Of a stretch of 64,000 nucleotides of DNA, positions 38,408-47,731 are shown piece by piece. The position numbers were made by a program, and so were the translations under genes. Every line of letters starts with the position of its first letter. The stretch's first letter is position 1. Under the pieces are notes generated by a model. It did no database searches and was not told the DNA's origin. It saw only the letters and a program-made list of their open reading frames with translations. The stretch lies in contig NZ_JACRSE010000003.1 in assembly GCF_014281055.1 (NCBI RefSeq), positions 186,001-250,000 of the forward strand, in the 5' to 3' direction. Source of the DNA: Fluviispira vulneris (GTDB lineage Bacteria; Bdellovibrionota_B; Oligoflexia; Silvanigrellales; Silvanigrellaceae).

Positions 38408-40589
38408 GAATTTCTTCTTTACTAAGTTTAAAGCTTTCACCTTTTATTTGATTCAATTGTTCTTGACTTGCATTGTCAAGAATTTGAGAGGCTGTTTGAA
38501 TTTTGTCAATAAGAGATTTTTTAATATATTCATCAACAGTATCAACGCCGAGTAAATGAATCACGAGACATTTTTCAGCATTTTGCCCGATACGGTGGAA
38601 ACGCGCTTGTGACTGCACGTAGCTTCCCCCATCAAAATTAAGATCCATATAAATCATGGTATCTGCCTTCATTTTTCCGTCTCTAGGCAATAAAGTTAAA
38701 CCTTCTTTTGCGGACTGAGGTGTGGCAATAAAGAGGCGGCACTCAGGATTATTTTGAAACTGTTCTATGCTGCGAGAGCGTTCTTCAATATTCATTTCAC
38801 CCGTATGAGCAACAGCACCCCATGTTTCTTGGTAGGTTTCTACCAAATAATTTACGTTGCCTACAAAGTGGCTCCATAAAATAACTTTCTTCGTATCGTC
38901 AGAGAAAATATCAAACAAAAGATCTTCCAATTCAGAAAGTTTTGCATTTGTTCCATCGTACTTAGGATCGATCAGTTTTGGATTCGATGCAATTTGCGAC
39001 AAACGTAACAGTCGTACAACAATATTATTTGCCTGACTCGCATATTCTTCAGGACTCATGTTTTCAATTTCACTACGAACGGAGTCACGCATTTTGGCGT
39101 AAATTGTTTTTTGTTCAGCTTTTAGTTCAATAGCATAATCTTTAAATATAATAGGTGGTAAATCAAGAACTTCATTTTTTAAACGTCTTAAACTAGTAGC
39201 AAGAATTCTTTTTCTCAATTCTTCGCCATTGCGAACACCCATGAATTTTTCTATTTTAACTTTTCTACGCCCTTGATTTATTTCTAATATATCTATGTAA
39301 CAAAAAGTGTTTTTAAATGCTGGAAAACTTGTGCCGAAAGTATTTCCATTGTCCATTACAAAATATTGTGCGAAAAGATCGAGAGGCCTATTTGCAATTG
39401 GGGTACCTGTTGCAATCACACAACGTTTAGCACTGTTACGGATATATTTTGCACTGATAGTTGTTTGTGCATTTAAGTTTTTAATTCTTTGGCTTTCGTC
39501 AAAAACGAGCATCCCTTCGCCTTCTTTAATCCATTCAGAAAGCGCTTCTTTTTCAAGACGGATTCCTTCATAATGGACAATAAATATTTGCGAAGAACTT
39601 TTTAAGAGTTTTGCCCTTTGTGCCGGAGAGCCTTCAATAACTGTATACGGAATTGATGTCGCGAGAGACATTTCTTCTTGCCAAGTTCTAATAAGAGATT
39701 TTGGTGCAACGATAAGACATCTATCAATCGTTTTACTTTGCAAAAGCATTGCGACAGAGGATGCTATCTGAAAACTTTTACCACAACCCATTTCATCCAA
39801 TAAAGCACAAGCCGGATTTTGTAAAAGAAATTCTATACCAATTAATTGATGAGAATAAGGTTTTCTTTTAAAAGAAAATGAAGATATTTGCTGTTTGATT
39901 TTTTCAAGAAGTTCAAGCTGTGGTTTTGAGTAATTTGTGGTGACAGAGCCATGAGACGTCATAGCTTCACTTCCGTGTAATGCATTGACTTCTGTAGAAA
40001 GATCAAATTCTTCAAACCAGCTTTCTCTTAATATTAATTTACCAAGTTTACTTGGTGCAATGTGTGCGTAATATTTGCTTTTCACAAACTCTTTGATTTC
40101 TTGATAAGCATTATCTGTTAACTTAAATCCTTTACCCAAAATATCGAATAAATCATCAAAACTTGCTATATAAACTTTCCAAAGTCTTTCTTCGGGTTCC
40201 CATTGACGTTCGTTACGATCAAGACCTTTAATCCTATCAATCGTATTTTGATTATAGTTAAATGTAACTTTAAAAATATTATTTTCAGAGTCAATAACAG
40301 TATTTGTATTTAAATATCGACCTTCTTCATATATTTTGGAGATATTTTCTATAATTCTTGAAATATGTTTTGCGGGAAGAGGTTTAACATTATCTATTTT
40401 AATCTTTTTTAAATATAATGTCCCAATAATTTCCTGTTTCTCAAATTGAGGTTGAGCAATTGCAACAGGTTTTGTTTCATTTGTTTTGTCTTCAATAATA
40501 CCAAATGTCAAACGAACGGGTCCTTTGGGGGGTTTTGGACGATATGTATTCCTGTTGTTACCTCTAAATCCCATACTAAACTTCTCCAA
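38394..40589 (-). CDS. SNF2-family DNA helicase/ATPase (HARP/SMARCAL1-like)
   Basis: A 731-residue superfamily 2 ATPase. The N-terminal ~200 residues include RNERQWEPEERLWKVYIAS, similar to the HARP segment of annealing helicases. The motor follows: LDEMGCGKSFQIASSVAMLL (Walker A), VFDESQRIKN (motif II as DESQ), ATGTPIANRPLDLFAQY (motif III), and the helicase C-lobe with LFIATPQSAKEGLTL and SQARFHRIGQNAEKC (motif VI). A role in fork remodelling or transcription-linked DNA translocation is inferred from the family. It is a stand-alone gene with no restriction or defence partner beside it. Confidence 0.9.
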   Translation of the reverse strand: MEKFSMGFRGNNRNTYRPKPPKGPVRLTFGIIEDKTNETKPVAIAQPQFEKQEIIGTLYLKKIKIDNVKPLPAKHISRIIENISKIYEEGRYLNTNTVIDSENNIFKVTFNYNQNTIDRIKGLDRNERQWEPEERLWKVYIASFDDLFDILGKGFKLTDNAYQEIKEFVKSKYYAHIAPSKLGKLILRESWFEEFDLSTEVNALHGSEAMTSHGSVTTNYSKPQLELLEKIKQQISSFSFKRKPYSHQLIGIEFLLQNPACALLDEMGCGKSFQIASSVAMLLQSKTIDRCLIVAPKSLIRTWQEEMSLATSIPYTVIEGSPAQRAKLLKSSSQIFIVHYEGIRLEKEALSEWIKEGEGMLVFDESQRIKNLNAQTTISAKYIRNSAKRCVIATGTPIANRPLDLFAQYFVMDNGNTFGTSFPAFKNTFCYIDILEINQGRRKVKIEKFMGVRNGEELRKRILATSLRRLKNEVLDLPPIIFKDYAIELKAEQKTIYAKMRDSVRSEIENMSPEEYASQANNIVVRLLRLSQIASNPKLIDPKYDGTNAKLSELEDLLFDIFSDDTKKVILWSHFVGNVNYLVETYQETWGAVAHTGEMNIEERSRSIEQFQNNPECRLFIATPQSAKEGLTLLPRDGKMKADTMIYMDLNFDGGSYVQSQARFHRIGQNAEKCLVIHLLGVDTVDEYIKKSLIDKIQTASQILDNASQEQLNQIKGESFKLSKEEILNIL

Positions 40590-40780
40590 AACAAATCAAA
40601 AAATAACAAAGTTTCATTTTTTATACTCTCATGCGGTGTAATTGGCCAAGAAGAATATAGAACTCTTTTTTTAGTCTTGTAGACAATACCACTTACTTTC
40701 TTTAAATTATCATTTGGTACATGCCAATAAGAAACATGTACTTTTATGAAAAAGAACATTTGTCTCCTGGAGTCTTGGTT

Positions 40781-41404
40781 ATGGATAAAATTGTGTGCGT
40801 TGGCAAGAATTATCTCGATCACGCAAAAGAGCTAGGAGATGTCGTTCCTGAAAAACCTGTGCTCTTTATAAAACCCAAAAGTGTGCTGAGAGCAGCAGTA
40901 AATCATGAAGAGCTTCTCCTCAGTATACCACAAAATATGGGGTCATTGCATTATGAATCTGAAATAGTTCTAAGACTTGATAAAGGTGGTTATAAACTCG
41001 ATTTAAAAGATGCTGAGAAGGCGATCGGAGCTGTTTCAATCGGTCTCGACATGACTTTAAGAGACTTGCAAACAGCACAAAAAAAAGCAGGACAGCCATG
41101 GACTACCAGTAAAGTATTTCCGGACAGTGTGGTTGTGGGGTCTTGGTTAAGAGTTTCAGAGTTTCCAAATTATTTAAATGAAAAATTCTCCTTTTCTTTA
41201 GATGATAAAATAAAGCAGGAGGGTTTTGGAAAAGATATGCGACTCAGTCCAGCAGAATGTGTTGCGTATATAAGTGAATTTTTCCCACTTGTGGCAGGGG
41301 ATCTTATTTTTACTGGCACTCCTGCGGGGGTGGGACCTGTGTTGTCTGGGCAAAAAGGAACTCTCAATTTTGCATCAATAAGGTACAGTGTTTGTTGGAG
41401 TTAA
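40781..41404 (+). CDS. Fumarylacetoacetate hydrolase family protein
   Basis: 207 residues from the ATG at 40781 (GGAG eight bases upstream); in-frame ATGs at 40721 and 40736 would add up to 20 residues. The core fold is complete: KIVCVGKNYLDHAKELG, PVLFIKPKSVL, the metal-binding LHYESEIVLRLD, GLDMTLRDLQTAQKKAGQPW and the C-terminal FTGTPAGVGPV. This YcgM-like branch includes acylpyruvases and oxaloacetate decarboxylases; the substrate is not predictable. The last 4 bases overlap the converging adenosyltransferase gene. Confidence 0.88.
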   Translation: MDKIVCVGKNYLDHAKELGDVVPEKPVLFIKPKSVLRAAVNHEELLLSIPQNMGSLHYESEIVLRLDKGGYKLDLKDAEKAIGAVSIGLDMTLRDLQTAQKKAGQPWTTSKVFPDSVVVGSWLRVSEFPNYLNEKFSFSLDDKIKQEGFGKDMRLSPAECVAYISEFFPLVAGDLIFTGTPAGVGPVLSGQKGTLNFASIRYSVCWS

Positions 41405-41997
41405 ATTTTAAGAGAGCGGACACCCAAGGACTTGTTCCAAGTCACTTCAGATTTAGCAGAAACATGTTGAACCCACCGCGCGAGAACAAAAAATAAGTCC
41501 GACAGTCTGTTGATATATATTAGTGCAAAATTATTAATTTCTTCTTCTTTCGATAACGAAACTATAAATCTTTCTGCTCTTCTGCAAACTGTTCGGGCTA
41601 AATGCAAATAAGAGTTTAAAAGAGTTCCTCCTGGGAGAACAAATTCTTTAAGCGGCTCTAAGCTAAGCTGACAATAATCAATTAATTTTTCTAATTGCAA
41701 AATGTCAGCTTCATTAATAAGAATCATATTTTTCCAACGTGATGCAATAGGAGTTGCAAGATCAGAACCTAAATTAAATAAATCATTTTGAATTGCTGTT
41801 AACCAATTCCTAAGATGAAGGGTTTGTTCTTCAGATATTTCATGGGTATTTTGTAGACATATTCCAATGACACTATTTAATTCATCAATTGTCCCATAAC
41901 TTTCCAATCTTAAGCTATCTTTGTCTATCCGAGTGCCATCAGCAAGAGCTGTTGTGCCCTTATCCCCTGTTCGCGTGTAGACTTTTGTGATTCTCAT
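41401..41997 (-). CDS. ATP:cob(I)alamin adenosyltransferase, PduO type
   Basis: 198 residues from the ATG at 41997, which follows TTAGGAGT; the open frame extends upstream into the permease gene, but that part has no family similarity. Motifs TRTGDKGTTALADGTRIDKD (ATP site), ESYGTIDELNSVIG and HLARTVCRRAER are characteristic. It makes adenosylcobalamin from salvaged corrinoids. It follows the nucleoside-type ABC transporter genes on the same strand, 20 bases after the permease. No cobalamin riboswitch is seen. Confidence 0.93.
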   Translation of the reverse strand: MRITKVYTRTGDKGTTALADGTRIDKDSLRLESYGTIDELNSVIGICLQNTHEISEEQTLHLRNWLTAIQNDLFNLGSDLATPIASRWKNMILINEADILQLEKLIDYCQLSLEPLKEFVLPGGTLLNSYLHLARTVCRRAERFIVSLSKEEEINNFALIYINRLSDLFFVLARWVQHVSAKSEVTWNKSLGVRSLKI

Positions 41998-42017
41998 TTT
42001 TACTCCTAAGGAATAAA

Positions 42018-42944
42018 TTACCGATTTCTTAAATACGGCTGACCTAATGCTTTGGGTGGTCTGCTTTTGCCAACAAAACCAGCAACAACAACTATTGTAA
42101 GAATATAAGGAATAATTTGGATAAATTGAGCTGAAACAAAGAAATTCCAAATTTGATTGAAAAAGTCGATTGAAAAATCAGGTTTCGGCATTTGGAAACC
42201 TTGTAAAGTAATCCCGAGAGCGTCGAAAAAGCCAAACGCTAAACATGCTAAAGCAGCCGTTATCGGTTTCCAACCTCCAACAATAAGAGCGGCTAAAGCC
42301 ATATAGCCACGGCCCGCAGTCATATTACGAGTGTAACTACTTGATAAACATATTGATAATGTTGCGCCACCCAGACCAGCAAGAAAACCAGAGACCAAAA
42401 CACCTGACCATCGTGTATTTATCACGTCGACACCAGATGTTTGTAAAGCGTCTGGATGTTCTCCTGCAAATTTATGCCACATCCCGTATGGCGTGAATTT
42501 AAATAAACACCATATCAAAATTACAAACAACCATGCGATAATTATTGGTGTGTAAATGAACCTACTTCCAATTGGAATTTCAGGCGTAGAGCCTGTGTTT
42601 TGGAAAAGAATTTGCGAAAAAAATGGCACGGCACCGGTAGCTAAGATTGTGATAGCAGTTCCAACGACAATTTGGTTAGCTTTAAAATTAATAACGAAAA
42701 CACCATAAAGAATGGACATTAACATTCCAGCTAAGCCACCAGCTAAAAGTCCAAAGTAAGGGTTTTGCGTTAATGTAGTAACTGCGGCTGCTGCAAATGC
42801 ACCTGCAAGCATTTTTCCTTCGAGAGCAATGTTTATGATTCCACTTCTTTCACTAAAAAGACCACCAAGAGCAGCGAAAATAAGTGGAGCAGACATCCGA
42901 ATAGTTGCACCGCTTATAGAAATAGCAAGATTAATCCAGTCCAT
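42018..42944 (-). CDS. BMP-family ABC transporter permease (NupQ/YufQ-like)
   Basis: A 308-residue inner-membrane permease with about eight to ten helices. Family segments include PLIFAALGGLFSERSGIINI, IALEGKMLAGAFAAAA, NFKANQIVVGTAITILATGA and RGYMALAALIVGGWKP. It overlaps its upstream partner by one base (ATG at 42944 within the TAATG junction). It forms the second half of the membrane channel for nucleoside-type uptake. Confidence 0.92.
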   Translation of the reverse strand: MDWINLAISISGATIRMSAPLIFAALGGLFSERSGIINIALEGKMLAGAFAAAAVTTLTQNPYFGLLAGGLAGMLMSILYGVFVINFKANQIVVGTAITILATGAVPFFSQILFQNTGSTPEIPIGSRFIYTPIIIAWLFVILIWCLFKFTPYGMWHKFAGEHPDALQTSGVDVINTRWSGVLVSGFLAGLGGATLSICLSSSYTRNMTAGRGYMALAALIVGGWKPITAALACLAFGFFDALGITLQGFQMPKPDFSIDFFNQIWNFFVSAQFIQIIPYILTIVVVAGFVGKSRPPKALGQPYLRNR

Positions 42945-43972
42945 TACAATTTAACCTTTTTAGCAGAAATAAATTTTTCCCATAAACCATCAGCTGATAC
43001 TGCAAGGATAATTAATGCTTGTAATACAAGTGAAAGGTCAGATGTGACATTGTGCGTAAATATTTCAAGATCGCTTGCGCCTTTTTGCAGTACACCAAAA
43101 AGAAGTCCAGAAAATATAATGGCAATAGGATTGCCTCTCGCTAAAAATGCAACAGCAATTCCAGTAAAACCATAGCCAGGTGAGAAATCGAGTTTAAAAC
43201 ATTCCGAGCGGCTTAATACTTCTCCTACACCAACAAGTCCAGCTAAACTTCCTGCTATAAACATATTTAAAATTTGCGTTTTTGAAATACTTATACATGC
43301 AGTGGATGCTGCAGATTCATTGGAACCAACGGCTCTAATTTCATAACCAAGGGGTGTGCGGTATAAAAATATCCAGACCAAAATCGCTACTATAATTGAC
43401 AAAAAAAGTGCGCTTGAAACAGGGGCGCTATCAAAAAATGCAAACGACTCGAGTTTATAATTTGGAGAAATAGGAATTGTTTGTGGGTTTTGTGTATTTG
43501 GATCCTTTAATAAGTAAACAGTTACATAGCTTGCTATACCTGCAGCAATAAAGTTAAGCATAATTGTTGTTATGACTTCGTGTGCTCCACGTTTTGCTTT
43601 TAAATACCCAGCAATTCCTCCCCATATTCCCCCAGCTAATATTGCACAAATACCTGCGAAAATAGGTGCGATAAAAGGTGGAATTGATGTGAAAAGCGCT
43701 CCTACGGATGCAGCCGCTAAAGCGCCCATGGTAAGTTGTCCTTCTGCACCAATATTAAAAAGTCCAGATTTGAATGCCATTGATACAGAAAGACCTGTTA
43801 AAATAAGCGGCATACTATAAGTTAAAGTCATACCGATATCATAGGCACTGCCAAAACCTGAAGTTGTGAATATAAGGAAAACATTTAAAGGGTTTTCACC
43901 TGCAAAATAGGTAACAAGCAAACCTAAAAAAAGCCCAATTATGGTAGCTGCGATGGGGCGAATGATATTCAC
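42944..43972 (-). CDS. BMP-family ABC transporter permease (NupP/YufP-like)
   Basis: A 342-residue permease with about nine helices. Typical segments are PLILTGLSVSMAFKSGLFNI, IGAEGQLTMGALAAASVGAL, AKRGAHEVITTIMLNFIAAG and PGYGFTGIAVAFLARGNPIA. It overlaps the ATPase gene upstream by 4 bases (ATGA) and is translationally coupled to the second permease. Confidence 0.93.
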   Translation of the reverse strand: MNIIRPIAATIIGLFLGLLVTYFAGENPLNVFLIFTTSGFGSAYDIGMTLTYSMPLILTGLSVSMAFKSGLFNIGAEGQLTMGALAAASVGALFTSIPPFIAPIFAGICAILAGGIWGGIAGYLKAKRGAHEVITTIMLNFIAAGIASYVTVYLLKDPNTQNPQTIPISPNYKLESFAFFDSAPVSSALFLSIIVAILVWIFLYRTPLGYEIRAVGSNESAASTACISISKTQILNMFIAGSLAGLVGVGEVLSRSECFKLDFSPGYGFTGIAVAFLARGNPIAIIFSGLLFGVLQKGASDLEIFTHNVTSDLSLVLQALIILAVSADGLWEKFISAKKVKL

Positions 43973-45588
43973 TTGCGAGCTCCTTCATGGGGAAGGCCGC
44001 CGCACATTGCCAGGCCAATCTGGTATTCGTCTGCTTCGTCTCTTTTGTACTCAGCCACAATTTCTCCTTCATAGAGAACAATAATTCTATCTGAAAGCGT
44101 AGTAATCTCGTCAAGCTCAGAGGAGATGAGTAAAACTCCTACGCCCTTATCTCTTTCTTCGACAATTTGTTTGTGTATAAATTCAATCGCACCAATATCA
44201 ACTCCCCTTGTGGGATTGGCTGCCACAATAAAGTTTGGATTTTTACCAAACTCTCTCGCAATTATTATCTTTTGTTGGTTGCCACCAGAAAATCCAGAAG
44301 CTAAAAGCTCAGAATTTCGTGGCCTCACATCATAAGTTTCCATTTCATTTTTGACTGTCTCTTTTATTTTTTTAATATTTTGTAAAAAACCGATGCGAAA
44401 TGATTTTTCCCAATGCCGGCCAAGGATATAATTTTCTTCAGCAGACATATTTAATAACAATCCATCTGTATGTCTGTCTTCAGGAATAAATCCAACATTG
44501 ATATCAGCCATTTCTGAGCTTTTTTTATGTTTAATATCTTTACCAAGAAGACTAATCTCACCACTTGCAGGATTATTTTGTGTAGATTTTTTACCAAAGT
44601 ACTTTTGTGGATGAAAAATAAGATCCAATAAATCGGATTGTCCATTGCCTTCTACGCCAGCAATTCCTACAATTTCACCACCCGATACAGATAAGTTTAT
44701 TTTATTTAATAAATTTCTTTTTGAATCTTTTGTTTTATAATCTTTTAAGGTGACATTTCTTATATTTAACACAGGTCCTTTTAAATTAGTATTACATGGA
44801 ATTTTTGGTTTAAGATTGACCTTTCTGCCAACCATCATCGAAGCTATTTTTTCTTCATTGGCTTCTTTTGTTTCTAAATTCCCAATCACTTGGCCACTTC
44901 TAAATATAGTTATATGATCTGTAAAGTTAAGAACTTCTTTTAATTTATGAGTAACGATGATAATAGTTTTACCTTCATCTTTTAATTTCTTAAGATTAAT
45001 AAAAAATTCATCAACTTCAGGTGGTGTTAATACAGCTGTAGGTTCATCGAGAATGAGAATATCAGCTTCACGGTATAAGAGTTTTAATATTTCAATTCTT
45101 TGTTGCATACCAACGGGAAGTTTAGATATTTTAATATCTAGGGGAACGGTTAGTCCATATTTTTTTGCAATATTTTCAATTTTAATTTTAGCTTTTTTAC
45201 GATCAATTATATTAAGGGCAAGAGGTAAAAAGGGAAGCTTTAATGTATCGCTTTCATCTCCTAAAATAATATTATCCAACCCTGTTGCTGTTTCAGCGAG
45301 CATAAAGTGCTGATGCACCATGCCAATCCCATTTTTTATTGCATCTCTTGGTGAATTCAAATGTTGTGGTTTGCCGTTAACGAGGACTTCCCCAGAATCT
45401 TCTTTGTATAAGCCAAATAGAATTTTCATAGCAGTCGATTTTCCGGCTCCATTTTCACCAACAAGTGCCCTTATTGATCCTTTAGGAACGGAAAAACTTA
45501 TTTTATTATTAGCAATTATTTTCCCGAATGTTTTTGTGACAGATCGAAATTCAAAAGCTATTTGTTTTTTTTCATCACTAATTTTCAT
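43969..45588 (-). CDS. BMP-family ABC transporter ATPase (NupO/YufO-like, two ATPase domains)
   Basis: About 539 residues from the ATG at 45588; an in-frame ATG at 45603 would add five. Two fused nucleotide-binding domains: the first with Walker A GENGAGKST and signature LPVGMQQRIEILKLLYREAD, the second with a degenerate Walker A (GVEGNGQSDL) and signature FSGGNQQKIIIAREFGKNP. This tandem form is standard for sugar and nucleoside (carbohydrate type 2-like) importers. The order binding proteins, ATPase, permease, permease matches bmp/nup operons. Confidence 0.94.
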   Translation of the reverse strand: MKISDEKKQIAFEFRSVTKTFGKIIANNKISFSVPKGSIRALVGENGAGKSTAMKILFGLYKEDSGEVLVNGKPQHLNSPRDAIKNGIGMVHQHFMLAETATGLDNIILGDESDTLKLPFLPLALNIIDRKKAKIKIENIAKKYGLTVPLDIKISKLPVGMQQRIEILKLLYREADILILDEPTAVLTPPEVDEFFINLKKLKDEGKTIIIVTHKLKEVLNFTDHITIFRSGQVIGNLETKEANEEKIASMMVGRKVNLKPKIPCNTNLKGPVLNIRNVTLKDYKTKDSKRNLLNKINLSVSGGEIVGIAGVEGNGQSDLLDLIFHPQKYFGKKSTQNNPASGEISLLGKDIKHKKSSEMADINVGFIPEDRHTDGLLLNMSAEENYILGRHWEKSFRIGFLQNIKKIKETVKNEMETYDVRPRNSELLASGFSGGNQQKIIIAREFGKNPNFIVAANPTRGVDIGAIEFIHKQIVEERDKGVGVLLISSELDEITTLSDRIIVLYEGEIVAEYKRDEADEYQIGLAMCGGLPHEGARK

Positions 45589-45644
45589 AATATATAATAC
45601 CATTTATCATTAAAAATTAACTAAATAAAATTATAATTATAATC

Positions 45645-46685
45645 TTATTTTCCTACTTGGTAAAAATCTGGAACTTTAATTTTATGAGAAATTATATCTT
45701 TTTTTATATTATTGATTTTATCTATATCTTGACCCGTAAAAAGTTCTTTATTGTATTTATCATAAGCCCAATCTATTCCACCATTGTCAAAGCCATATCG
45801 AATAACTCCAGTTGAAAATTTATTTTCAACAAAATCTTTAATTGCAGCATATATTTCAACATTTACTTTTTTTTCCATACTTGTTAAAACAAGACCCGGT
45901 TGCATATAGTTTTGATTGGAATCAACTCCAATAACATAATATTTATTTTTCTTGTTATTTTTATTGGTTTCGGCGACGGCATCAAAGACACCTTGTGAAG
46001 AAGCGCCTGCAGCGACAAATATAATATCATTTTCTTGATTATACATAGACAGAGCAAGTTCTTTTGCTTTGGTAGGATTATTCCATGCTGTTGGAGAGAC
46101 GCCAACATAAGTTTCTGTTATTTTAATTTTTGGATTGATATACTCAGCACCTGATTTATATCCTAAGGCAAATCTTTTTATCAGTGGAATTTCCATACCA
46201 CCAATGAAACCAATATGATTATTCTTAGATTTCATTGCAGCAATTGCGCCGATTAAAAAACTACCTTCATGCTCTTGAAATGAAATAGAGCGAATATTTT
46301 CTGCTTTCACAGAAGAATCGACAAGAACATATTTTTGTTTTGGAAATTTCTGAGCCAATTTTTCAACGACATCTGCATTATTAAAACCAACAGCAATAAT
46401 GAGCCCACAGTCTCCATTTGAAAGAGTTCTGACAAAATGAGTCGATTGTGAATCATCTTTTACTGTTACATATTTACTTTCTTTTGATAATTTAAAATCA
46501 GATTGAGCCTTTAAAAAGCCTTCATACGCTGATTGGTTAAATGATTTATCATCTTTACCACCTTTATCAAGTATAAGACAGACTTTATTGTTTTTTTCTG
46601 CGTAAGCATTTAACGATACGATTATAAAAGAAAAAATAGCTAAAAATTTTACTGCTATTTTTTTTGTAAAATTATATATTAGCAT
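45645..46685 (-). CDS. BMP family (nucleoside-type) periplasmic binding protein, copy 3
   Basis: A 346-residue exported binding protein. Signal peptide ends near LNAYA-EK; there is no lipobox Cys, so it should be free in the periplasm, unlike spirochaete BmpA lipoproteins. Conserved segments: LDKGGKDDKSFNQSAYEGF, FPKQKYVLVDSSVKAENIR, GSFLIGAIAAMKSKN and GFIGGMEIPLIKRFALGYK. It is the promoter-distal of three tandem paralogues, one base from copy 2, and 57 bases before the ATPase gene. Confidence 0.93.
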   Translation of the reverse strand: MLIYNFTKKIAVKFLAIFSFIIVSLNAYAEKNNKVCLILDKGGKDDKSFNQSAYEGFLKAQSDFKLSKESKYVTVKDDSQSTHFVRTLSNGDCGLIIAVGFNNADVVEKLAQKFPKQKYVLVDSSVKAENIRSISFQEHEGSFLIGAIAAMKSKNNHIGFIGGMEIPLIKRFALGYKSGAEYINPKIKITETYVGVSPTAWNNPTKAKELALSMYNQENDIIFVAAGASSQGVFDAVAETNKNNKKNKYYVIGVDSNQNYMQPGLVLTSMEKKVNVEIYAAIKDFVENKFSTGVIRYGFDNGGIDWAYDKYNKELFTGQDIDKINNIKKDIISHKIKVPDFYQVGK

Positions 46686-46686
46686 A

Positions 46687-47703
46687 TTATTTCTTTACCT
46701 CTTTATAATAATCAGGGACTTGAATTTTTTCTGCTATAATATCTTTTTTAATTTGTTCAATTTTTTCTAGATCTTTTTCTGTGAATAAATTTTTATTGTA
46801 GCTGTCATAGGCCCAATTAACACCATTGTGATCTAGACCATAGGAATAAGTACCGGTCATAAATTTATCATCTATTACGGACTGAATAGTGTCTACAACT
46901 GTAGCAGCAACTCCTTTGGTCATACTTGTGAGAATAATGCCTGGTTTAATCCAGTTTTGATTGGAGTCACAGCCAATAGCATATTTTTTATATTTTAAAT
47001 TTTCTTTTTTTTCCGCAGCATTGAAGACGCCTAAACCTGAACCACCTGCTGCATGAAAAATAATATCCGCACCTTGTCTATATTGATTAAGAGCGATTTC
47101 TTGTGCTTTTGTGGGGTTATTCCATGCTTCAATGGATATCCCAACAAAAGCAGAAAGTACTTTAATTTTTGGATTGATATACTTTGCGCCTGCTATATAT
47201 CCGGTTTCAAATCTACGAATAAGAGGAATATCCATTCCTCCAATAAAACCAATTTCATTTGTTTTTGATTTCATCGCAGCAATAGCGCCAACTAAAAACG
47301 AGCCTTGATCTTCTCTATAGACAATTGAGCGAACATTCTTTTCATCTATGACGGAGTCAATAAGAACAAATTTTTGTTTAGGATATGTAGGAATAAGGGC
47401 TTTTATAGCATCTGCATTATTTATGCCTATTGAAAAAATAACTGCGCAACTGCTTTTGGCGAATGCACGAATTGCCTGTTTAAGTTGTGCATCTTCTTTG
47501 GCATCAATTACTTTACTTTCTTTTGAAATAGGTAAAGTTTTTAAGGCAGTTTGGAATCCCTCATATGCTGCTTGATTAAAAGAACGATCATCCTTACCTG
47601 CCTTATCGAGAATCATACATATTTTTGCATTTGGAGCAGCATGAATTGACTGTGTGTGGAGTGTCAATGATAGAAAGAAAATAGAGGTAAGAATATTCTT
47701 CAT
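46687..47703 (-). CDS. BMP family periplasmic binding protein, copy 2
   Basis: A 338-residue paralogue of its two neighbours with signal peptide MKNILTSIFFLSLTLHTQS, cleaved near IHA-AP, and no lipobox. It carries LDKAGKDDRSFNQAAYEGF, GFIGGMDIPLIRRFETGYI and IGCDSNQNWIKPGIIL. Differences from copies 1 and 3 are spread along the chain rather than clustered, so ligand specificity may vary. Gap to copy 1 is 28 bases. Confidence 0.93.
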   Translation of the reverse strand: MKNILTSIFFLSLTLHTQSIHAAPNAKICMILDKAGKDDRSFNQAAYEGFQTALKTLPISKESKVIDAKEDAQLKQAIRAFAKSSCAVIFSIGINNADAIKALIPTYPKQKFVLIDSVIDEKNVRSIVYREDQGSFLVGAIAAMKSKTNEIGFIGGMDIPLIRRFETGYIAGAKYINPKIKVLSAFVGISIEAWNNPTKAQEIALNQYRQGADIIFHAAGGSGLGVFNAAEKKENLKYKKYAIGCDSNQNWIKPGIILTSMTKGVAATVVDTIQSVIDDKFMTGTYSYGLDHNGVNWAYDSYNKNLFTEKDLEKIEQIKKDIIAEKIQVPDYYKEVKK

Positions 47704-47731
47704 TTTAAGTTAATACCTTTCAAAGGGAATA

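Noticed and set aside
38394-40589. SNF2 helicase as part of a phage-defence island
   Set aside because: Neighbours are ordinary housekeeping or membrane genes, and the N-terminal HARP-like region suggests a repair enzyme.
41998-42017. Cobalamin riboswitch before the adenosyltransferase gene
   Set aside because: The gap to the permease gene is only 20 bases and shows no conserved B12-box.
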